From assembly GCA_016207885.1 (NCBI GenBank), contig JACQZE010000005.1, forward strand, positions 62,001 through 126,000: a stretch of DNA of 64,000 nucleotides, written 5' to 3'. How positions within the stretch are numbered: position 1 is the first letter of the stretch; each line of letters begins with the position of its first letter. The notes beneath the pieces are model-generated. The model did no database searches. It was not told the DNA's origin and saw nothing but the letters and a program-made list of their open reading frames with translations. This DNA comes from Nitrospirota bacterium (GTDB lineage Bacteria > Nitrospirota > Thermodesulfovibrionia > UBA6902). Position numbers and translations under genes: made by a program. Positions 47,799-53,587 of this stretch are shown in pieces.

Positions 47799-48277
47799 CA
47801 TAGGTGTTCCGTTTAGGAAATATAATATAATCATGAAGCCGGTAAGGCCTAACTAATAATTATTTCAGATACCTATTCATGTGAATTAAACCACCAGAGC
47901 TGAAGTCCGGGTGAGGCAATCTTTGGCTTAACCATATTGTAAATAAAGCGGTTATGTTGCTAACACACTTGGGAGAAATATTAATGTATTCCCACTTCAT
48001 ATCATTTTCCTTCTAAACCCAGCTTCTTTTTTAATATCCGTGGCCAGCATTCTTTTTCAGTTAACACATATCGTATTATCCTTTAAAACCAATGAGTTAC
48101 ATGATTGCTCTTCATCGTTTATAATGATTATTTAAATAATTTTCTTAAGTAATCATTGCACAAACATAACCGATTCTGCCTTGTGAAATCACACGATATT
48201 GCAGTATATCCTATGGTCTTGATATGTAAGTCACATATCTCGCTGAGGGCGCAGGGCTTTTTATGCCCTTAATCAAC

Positions 48278-48305
48278 TTGACTTTTAAGGCTTTTTACAT
48301 ATAAA
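48278..48305 (+). promoter_or_regulatory. Sigma-70-like promoter for tpiA-secG
   Basis: TTGACT and TATAAA with a 16-nt spacer. The predicted start near 48312 would leave only a few bases before the tpiA ATG, so the message might be nearly leaderless. Confidence 0.45.
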
Positions 48306-48315
48306 TTATCTACCT

Positions 48316-49059
48316 ATGCGTAAGCCCTATATAGCAGCTAACTGGAAGATGATGAAGAACATTGCGGAGACCGAGGAGTTTATAAACTCTTTTATCCCGC
48401 TCGTTAACGGCATATCTGATGTCGATATCCTTATAGCGCCGCCCTTCACCTCTCTCAGTCTCGCATCGCACCTTCTTCTTCCGACAAATATAAAGCTTGG
48501 CGCGCAGAATATGTTCTATGAAGAAAGCGGTGCATATACAGGCGAAATATCAGCTGATATGCTGCTCTTTGCCGGCTGCTCCACGGTCATTATCGGACAT
48601 TCAGAGAGAAGGCAGTATTTCGGAGAAACTGATGAGACGGTAAACAAGAAGATAAAGATGGCAAGGGATAAAGGCCTTGAGGTGATACTCTGTATTGGCG
48701 AGTCACTCCAGGATCGGGAAGCAGGCAGGACATTTGATCTTCTTGGGAGGCAGCTTACGGGTTCTTTGAAAGATATATCCCTCGACGGCATTACGATAGC
48801 GTACGAGCCTATATGGGCTATCGGGACCGGAAAGACCGCAACCCCGCAGATTGCAAATGAAACACATACTTTTATCAGAGAATGGCTTAATAAGAACAAG
48901 GAACATGCTGCTAGTGTTAGAATACAGTATGGCGGAAGCGTAAAGCCTGAGAATATCGGAGAGCTAATGGCTGAACCTGAGATAGACGGCGCTCTTGTGG
49001 GCGGGGCAAGCCTTAAACCCGAGAGTTTTGCTAATATAATAAAAGGAGCAAGAAAATAA
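48316..49059 (+). CDS. tpiA: Triose-phosphate isomerase
   Basis: A 247-residue TIM-barrel enzyme interconverting dihydroxyacetone phosphate and glyceraldehyde-3-phosphate. AANWKMMKN holds the substrate-binding Asn and Lys, IIGHSERRQYFGE the catalytic His, AYEPIWAIGTGKTATP the catalytic Glu and flexible loop 6, and IQYGGSVKPEN the phosphate loop. The length is normal. secG begins one base after its stop. Confidence 0.97.
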   Translation: MRKPYIAANWKMMKNIAETEEFINSFIPLVNGISDVDILIAPPFTSLSLASHLLLPTNIKLGAQNMFYEESGAYTGEISADMLLFAGCSTVIIGHSERRQYFGETDETVNKKIKMARDKGLEVILCIGESLQDREAGRTFDLLGRQLTGSLKDISLDGITIAYEPIWAIGTGKTATPQIANETHTFIREWLNKNKEHAASVRIQYGGSVKPENIGELMAEPEIDGALVGGASLKPESFANIIKGARK

Positions 49060-49060
49060 A

Positions 49061-49414
49061 ATGTATACATTTTTGGTGGTCTTACATCTGTTAGTCTGTT
49101 TTTTCCTTATATTTGTAGTTCTGATACAGAGCAGCAAAGGTGCTGAGATGGGTTCGACATTCGGCGGCGGATCAAGCCAGACACTCTTTGGCGGCAGGGG
49201 CGCAACAACATTCCTTGCAAAATTAACAACCTCAGTGGCTATCCTGTTCATGATTACTTCTCTAACCCTTGCGTTCTACTCTATCAAGAGAACATCCATA
49301 GTTTCTGATGTCCCGGTTCAGCAAGAGACAAAAGCTCCGCTTGCAGATACGGCCGGGCCTGTAACAGCTACGCCTGACGCTGCGCCTGCAACTGAAACAC
49401 CGGCAGCAAAGTAA
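49061..49414 (+). CDS. secG: Protein translocase subunit SecG
   Basis: A 117-residue inner-membrane subunit of the SecYEG channel. It has two hydrophobic helices (residues 2-22 and 54-72) linked by GAEMGSTFGGGSSQTLFGGRGA, given here only in part (residues 28-48), the family signature. The C-terminal tail is rich in Ala, Thr and Pro, as is common. tpiA-secG is a conserved adjacency in many bacteria. Confidence 0.95.
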   Translation: MYTFLVVLHLLVCFFLIFVVLIQSSKGAEMGSTFGGGSSQTLFGGRGATTFLAKLTTSVAILFMITSLTLAFYSIKRTSIVSDVPVQQETKAPLADTAGPVTATPDAAPATETPAAK

Positions 49415-49427
49415 TATACGCTATTAG

Positions 49428-50282
49428 TTAGACATTGCCTGGAATTGATTTGCCTTTAATAGCGTCTGCAATTCTCGCAACCCTGCTCATCTCTTTAACA
49501 TCATGCACCCTGATGATGTTTGCTCCGTTGAATATGCCTATCGCAACAGCAGAGGCTGTTCCTTCAACTCTCTCGTTTGCCGGAAGGCTGCCGAGTATTT
49601 TGCCTATGAACGCTTTTCTTGAGGGACCGAGCAAGATAGGCTTTTCAAAACCTTCGAACTCATTTAAACGTCTTATGATCTCCAGATTATGACCAGCGGT
49701 CTTGCCAAAACCAATTCCTGGGTCAATGATGATCTTGTCATCAGAAAGACCGGCTTCCAGCGCAATTTCAATCGATCTTGCAAGATAATCGATTATCTCC
49801 GGGATTAACGCTTTATAATAAGGATTCTCCTGCATATTTTTCGGCGTGCCTTTTATGTGCATTATGACAACCGGAAGCTTTTGCCTTGCAACAAGCCCCG
49901 GCATCTTTTTATCAAACCTCAGCCCGCTGATGTCATTCACAATTGAAGCGCCTGCATCTATAGCTGCCTTTGCGACTTCTGACTTGTATGTATCTATAGA
50001 GATAGGAACCTTAACCTTCCTGGCTATAACTTCGATGATCGGCACTACACGTTCTATCTCTTCAGCGGCAGATATTTTTGCAGCCCCCGGCCTTGTTGAC
50101 TCCCCGCCGATATCTATTATGTCAGCGCCTTCCAACTCCATCCTGACAGCATGTTCAATCGCAGCTTCTTTATTGGAAAAAAGACCGCCGTCAGAAAAAG
50201 AGTCAGGCGTGACATTAAGGATGCCCATAATGCAGGTTCTTTCAGAAAGATCAAAGCTGTGGTTATTCCAGGTCAGTTTCAA
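49428..50282 (-). CDS. folP: Dihydropteroate synthase
   Basis: A 284-residue enzyme of folate synthesis that joins p-aminobenzoate to the pterin diphosphate. Signature segments are GILNVTPDSFSDGG, DIGGESTRPGA and DPGIGFGKT. I choose TTG 50282, one base after the yceI stop, because it gives the usual N-terminus (KLTWNNHSFDLSERTCIMG). An upstream start at 50339 would overlap yceI by 56 bp. The spacing suggests coupled translation after yceI. The product is a drug target of sulfonamides. Confidence 0.95.
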   Translation of the reverse strand: MKLTWNNHSFDLSERTCIMGILNVTPDSFSDGGLFSNKEAAIEHAVRMELEGADIIDIGGESTRPGAAKISAAEEIERVVPIIEVIARKVKVPISIDTYKSEVAKAAIDAGASIVNDISGLRFDKKMPGLVARQKLPVVIMHIKGTPKNMQENPYYKALIPEIIDYLARSIEIALEAGLSDDKIIIDPGIGFGKTAGHNLEIIRRLNEFEGFEKPILLGPSRKAFIGKILGSLPANERVEGTASAVAIGIFNGANIIRVHDVKEMSRVARIADAIKGKSIPGNV

Positions 50283-50283
50283 G

Positions 50284-50811
50284 TTAATCAGATATAAGAT
50301 CCGCTTCAAGATTAAGATTAATCTGAACATCCTTACCAACCATTATTCCGCCATCTAAGGGTTGATTCCATGTCATGCCGAAGTCTTCGCGGTTCAGGCT
50401 TGTTGATGCGGTAAATCCTATACATGTCTCGCCGAAAGGGCTATTCACAGGGCCGAGGTATTCAAAATTGAGAGCTATAGATTTTGTTATTCCATGGATG
50501 CTCAGGTCGCCTGAGACTTTGCAAGTGTTGAAGCCTGTCTTTTCCGAATTTGTGCTTTTGAATGTGATTGCAGGAAATTTGCCTATGTGAAAAAAATCTT
50601 CGCTCTTAAGGTGCTCATCACGCTTGCCTATTCCTGTAAAAAGACTTGATGCCTCTATCGCTAATTCCATAGACAAATTATTTACATCACCTGTGTCAAA
50701 CTCAATTGTGCCAGATATTTTATTCAACTGGCCGTGGACATAAGCTATCATCATATGCCTGATTGCAAAAGCTGCTACAGAGTGATCAGGGTCTATTATC
50801 CACTTAGCCAT
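50284..50811 (-). CDS. YceI-family isoprenoid-binding protein
   Basis: A 175-residue lipocalin-like barrel of the YceI family, which binds polyisoprenoids. It opens with KWIIDPDHSVAAFAIRHM and contains FDTGDVNNLSMEL, FKSTNSEK, VSGDLSIHGITKSI and NREDFGMTWN. There is no signal peptide, so this copy is cytoplasmic, unlike E. coli YceI. I start at ATG 50811 (MAKWIID), which has AAAGGAG upstream; longer readings add an unrelated tail. It lies between the radical-SAM gene and folP on the same strand. Confidence 0.9.
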   Translation of the reverse strand: MAKWIIDPDHSVAAFAIRHMMIAYVHGQLNKISGTIEFDTGDVNNLSMELAIEASSLFTGIGKRDEHLKSEDFFHIGKFPAITFKSTNSEKTGFNTCKVSGDLSIHGITKSIALNFEYLGPVNSPFGETCIGFTASTSLNREDFGMTWNQPLDGGIMVGKDVQINLNLEADLISD

Positions 50812-50867
50812 AGTTAAAGCTCTCCTTTTTTGTTCTATTGATGAGGCATTATCAGTAAGGTTGCGTT

Positions 50868-51911
50868 CTATATTAAAAAACACTGCGGGTCTTCCGCAAG
50901 ATAATCACCTTCTCCGGCAATATTTGAATAAGCAAACGCGATCGCCCTGCATCCTCTGCAGTCACTCCACCTTATGCAATTTCCGCATTTACCGTTATAT
51001 CTCTTTTTATCCCGCAAGGCTTCCAGAACATCTGAAGCTGCCCATACCTCTCTTAATGAATCTCGACGGATATTGCCTATCGGAACCTCTAATCTTCTGC
51101 AAGGAAGAAGTGTACCGTCAGAAAGGATGGTTATGCCTGATATGCCTGCCGCACAACCGCCTGAGGGTATGGTGCTCTCATCTTTTTCATATGTTTTCGT
51201 CATTGACTGTGAAGCAACAGGATCTCCGGTGACTATTTCGAGCCTGCCGGATTCTATGGCAAATATCTTTTTGTAAAGGGTCGCCGTCTCTTCTGCACTC
51301 AGCATCTTATCAACGATGGCCTTTCCACTCCCTGAGGGAACCAGCCTTGAAAAACCGAGCCGTTGCACGCCGAGGCCGGAGGACATTTTGAATATATCCA
51401 TAAAATTATCCGCATTTAATTTTGATAGCGTAACATTCAGTGTCACTTTCAACCCCGCATCAAGCAGATTTTTTACGCCTCTGACCGAAGCCGCATAACT
51501 GCCTTTCCCCCTGATTGCGTCATGCACCGCCTCAGGCCCTTCGATGCTCACCTGAACGCCTTTTACGCCTGCAGATGAAAGCCGTTCTGCCGCCTTTTTA
51601 TCAATAAGAGTTGCGTTAGTAAGAAGAAAGGCATCAAATTTTCGTTCAGATATTTCATTGAGAATTTCAAAAAGGTCATTGCGCAGCAAAGGTTCTCCGC
51701 CGGTTATGTTAAAACTTGATGAAAAGTCTATACCGTATATCTCTTTCCATATATCTATTGTCTCTGATATTTCATCAAGCGCATCTTTCACTTCAGCAAG
51801 AGTCATCTCATCGGTTCTCCTTCCCGTCTGATAGCAGTGTTTGCAGTTGAGATTGCATCTTTCGGTAAGATGCCACTGTATGAAAAAATCAAAGATATGA
51901 TTGATGGACAT
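50868..51911 (-). CDS. Radical SAM/SPASM peptide-maturase-like enzyme
   Basis: A 347-residue radical-SAM enzyme. The AdoMet cluster is bound by C19, C23 and C26 (RCNLNCKHC), with GGEPLLR as the AdoMet contact. A SPASM region has seven cysteines (253, 271, 309, 312, 318, 321, 344), enough for auxiliary 4Fe-4S clusters. Enzymes of this layout modify short ribosomal peptides or act in cofactor pathways. A short peptide gene (52158) lies upstream on the same strand, separated by a terminator-like hairpin, which fits a precursor-maturase pair. No clear ribosome-binding site precedes the ATG. The exact family and reaction are unknown. Confidence 0.88.
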   Translation of the reverse strand: MSINHIFDFFIQWHLTERCNLNCKHCYQTGRRTDEMTLAEVKDALDEISETIDIWKEIYGIDFSSSFNITGGEPLLRNDLFEILNEISERKFDAFLLTNATLIDKKAAERLSSAGVKGVQVSIEGPEAVHDAIRGKGSYAASVRGVKNLLDAGLKVTLNVTLSKLNADNFMDIFKMSSGLGVQRLGFSRLVPSGSGKAIVDKMLSAEETATLYKKIFAIESGRLEIVTGDPVASQSMTKTYEKDESTIPSGGCAAGISGITILSDGTLLPCRRLEVPIGNIRRDSLREVWAASDVLEALRDKKRYNGKCGNCIRWSDCRGCRAIAFAYSNIAGEGDYLAEDPQCFLI

Positions 51912-51942
51912 AATATAGTATGGAACTGTTTAAGATATGATT

Positions 51943-52005
51943 AAAAAAGAGATATGGCAGAAACCTTACAGCCTTTATTGTAACGCCGCAAAGTCCTGCC
52001 ATATC
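51943..52005 (-). terminator. Terminator/attenuator between the peptide and radical-SAM genes
   Basis: A perfect 10-bp outer stem (GATATGGCAG/CTGCCATATC, minus strand, 51996-52005 and 51951-51960) encloses a 35-nt interior with a short inner stem, followed by TCTTTTTT. Such leaky terminators are common between RiPP precursor and maturase genes, where they keep the peptide message in excess. Confidence 0.75.
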
Positions 52006-52016
52006 TGCCGGCTTTA

Positions 52017-52033
52017 GCTGCTGGACCAGCAAC
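52017..52033 (-). promoter_or_regulatory. SECIS-like hairpin downstream of two in-frame UGA codons
   Basis: GTTGCTGGTCCAGCAGC (minus strand) folds as a 7-bp stem, including one G-U pair, with a GUC loop capped by GGUC. It starts 11 nt after the second UGA and 20 nt after the first. The UGA-to-loop distance fits the published bacterial SECIS model as I remember it, and the GUUGC...GGUC core resembles the E. coli fdhF element. It overlaps the UAG at 52033-52035. It could also be incidental. Confidence 0.45.
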
Positions 52034-52158
52034 TATGAACTCTTTCAACCCTTTCACTTGCGGCATACCTTGCCAGGATTCCCGGTGTCTCTCTTCTTCA
52101 GGCTTTCCCAGAAGGCTGCCTCTTTCTGAAGCGCTTCTTTGCTAAATGGTTTCTTCAT
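52033..52158 (-). CDS. Putative radical-SAM precursor peptide, 34 aa to the first UGA, possible UGA read-through to UAG
   Basis: ATG at 52158 has AGGGGGTGA 10 nt ahead. It opens a 34-codon frame that ends C-R-K at UGA (52054-52056). The first half is a charged amphipathic helix (FSKEALQKEAAFWESLKK) such as leader peptides have; the tail reads DTGNPGKVCRK, with one Cys. The same frame holds a second UGA (52045-52047) and ends at UAG (52033-52035). If both UGAs were read as Sec, the tail would be C-R-K-U-K-G-U-K-S-S (41 aa). A SECIS-like hairpin follows directly. The next gene on the strand is a radical-SAM/SPASM enzyme. The short ORF is likely real; Sec insertion is a hypothesis. An overlapping GTG frame (52057 to 51941, 38 aa) is an alternative. 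Confidence 0.6.
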
Positions 52159-52203
52159 CCTGCCCTCACCCCCTTTCATTGTGATTTGAACCGCTATGAC
52201 TTC

Positions 52204-52232
52204 ATCATATCAATTTCCGCCACTGCAAACAA
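52204..52232 (-). promoter_or_regulatory. Sigma-70-like promoter for the peptide gene
   Basis: TTGTTT and TATGAT with a 17-nt spacer on the minus strand predict a start near 52197, about 40 nt upstream of the peptide ATG. Confidence 0.5.
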
Positions 52233-52290
52233 GGGTGGAAAACTGAATAACTTCTTGAATTCTTGATTGTTATTTGCTAAGGTGTAACCT

Positions 52291-53577
52291 ATGATAACCA
52301 CAAAAAGGCATTTGTCCAGGAATCGCCATAAAGCATGGTGCGTTTTATTATTTTTAGTCTTATTTTTTTCATTCAGTTTTGTATCTCTTTCTGAAGCTGC
52401 CACTTTGGATAAGGAAATAGCAGAGGCCTACATTAGTGCTGATTACAAAAAAACCGTAAAACTGCTCGAAGAACAGATCAATCAACTTAAGGATAAAGGT
52501 ACAGATAGTAAAGCGAGAAGATCATCCGAGTTGTATCAAAAAGAACTGCTGCTCGCTCATATTTATGCATGGAAGCTCAATAAATATGATGTTGCGCTGG
52601 CAAAATATCAGAAGTTAGATGAACTAAGACAGCCTCATAATGGAAGCGATGAATTCCCTTCCATCGAACTTCTTTATATTGCGGAAATATATGAAAAGAC
52701 GGGTAAACCCGAAAAAGCTCAAGAATCCTATCAAAATCTTTTAAAAGAGTTGAATTACTCACTTGAGAAAGAACATGACGATGTTTCAATTATCATGAAC
52801 GAGGAATTAACAAGATTTATCAGTTACCAGATAGACGGGATGAATTTAAGTAAAAAGATTAAGCCGCTTTTGCCAAAGCTAAAACTATCATCCTTTTTGA
52901 CATCTTCAGCAATTTCCCCATTCTTGACGATTGTGTTAGTTCCTACAGCACAGTATGACTTAACTATTGCGGTAAAAACTGATATGGCAGAGTATATAAA
53001 ACAAAGCCCTGCAAATCTTAATTCAATGTTTTTGAACTATGGGCTTATAGTAACTGCTTCCGCAGGCACAGTGGATGAATCTTCAGAGCAGGCGATGGAA
53101 GCCTATACCCTGAAGTACCCGGAGAGTTACTATTCGCTATTGTTAAGATATATGTTCTATAAGTTTTACAAAGAAAGCGGTCAGGATGCAAAAGCTGTAA
53201 AACTTTTGAGTGAACTTAAAAAAATAGCACAAAAAAGAGGAATAGAGATAATCACAGAGCCTGACAAAAGATTTTCAAGCCCTGAAAAGACTTGGGCGAT
53301 TTATAAAAAAGCTTTTAGAGAAGGAGATGTTGATACATTAGCAGAGTGTTATGTTCCCGGCGTAGGTATCACAATGAAGGCGTTTAAGGAAGTCGGCAAA
53401 GATAAGATGAGAGAGATTGGCGAAACAATGGGCGATATAGAAAAAATAACCGGCAATGAAGAATCAGCAAAGTACAGAATTAAGAGAAAAGAGACATACC
53501 AAAACAAAGAGTATGATATCGGCTATTCTATTAATTTCCAAAATATTGATGGAGAATGGAAGATGTATGATTTTTAG
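52291..53577 (+). CDS. Secreted TPR-like protein of unknown function
   Basis: A 428-residue protein with a signal peptide or anchor (hydrophobic residues 16-36, ending SEAA). The mature N-terminal half has TPR-like helix pairs (YKKTVKLLEEQINQL, LLLAHIYAWKLNKYDVALAKYQKL, LLYIAEIYEKTGKPEKAQESYQ). The middle has a hydrophobic stretch (SSFLTSSAISPFLTIVLVPTA), and the C-terminus resembles an NTF2-like/SnoaL domain (KAFREGDVDTLAECYVPG to the end). AAGGTG precedes the ATG. It is followed 10 bp later by a HEAT-repeat gene, so the three genes to 57504 form an operon. I do not recognise a specific family. Confidence 0.8.
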   Translation: MITTKRHLSRNRHKAWCVLLFLVLFFSFSFVSLSEAATLDKEIAEAYISADYKKTVKLLEEQINQLKDKGTDSKARRSSELYQKELLLAHIYAWKLNKYDVALAKYQKLDELRQPHNGSDEFPSIELLYIAEIYEKTGKPEKAQESYQNLLKELNYSLEKEHDDVSIIMNEELTRFISYQIDGMNLSKKIKPLLPKLKLSSFLTSSAISPFLTIVLVPTAQYDLTIAVKTDMAEYIKQSPANLNSMFLNYGLIVTASAGTVDESSEQAMEAYTLKYPESYYSLLLRYMFYKFYKESGQDAKAVKLLSELKKIAQKRGIEIITEPDKRFSSPEKTWAIYKKAFREGDVDTLAECYVPGVGITMKAFKEVGKDKMREIGETMGDIEKITGNEESAKYRIKRKETYQNKEYDIGYSINFQNIDGEWKMYDF

Positions 53578-53587
53578 GAGAGTTTTT

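Larger units (their letters stand above)
47501..48315. other. Gene-poor region with parS-like palindromes and DnaA-box-like sites (possible origin or partition region)
   Basis: An 815-bp stretch without a convincing gene. Its left half holds two 16-bp parS-like palindromes in opposite orientation, an AT-rich tract (AAAATTTATTTAAATTA, 47751-47767), and three sequences one mismatch from the DnaA-box consensus: TTATCAACA at 47521, TGTGGATAT at 47686 and ATATTCACA at 47734. The right half has two very short minus-strand frames and a tpiA promoter but nothing I can name. dnaA, parA and parB are not in the window. An origin- or partition-related role is inference. Confidence 0.5.

Noticed and set aside
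47860-48000. 46-codon minus-strand ORF with a fair ribosome-binding site (M-K-W-E-Y start)
   Set aside because: Too short, no recognisable motif, and codon use not clearly coding; left as part of the gene-poor region. Conservation in relatives would revive it.
48002-48067. 21-codon GTG frame preceding the previous ORF (ends K-L-G-L-E-G-K)
   Set aside because: Very short and without an ATG; it reads like a protein end, but no upstream frame connects to it.
52017-52033. Reading the hairpin after the peptide as an ordinary terminator
   Set aside because: No T-run follows it; the real terminator is the longer stem at 51951-52005.
53456-53587. 44-codon N-terminal extension of the large HEAT protein
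   Set aside because: It overlaps the previous gene in another frame; ATG 53588 has a ribosome-binding site and a clear signal peptide right after it.
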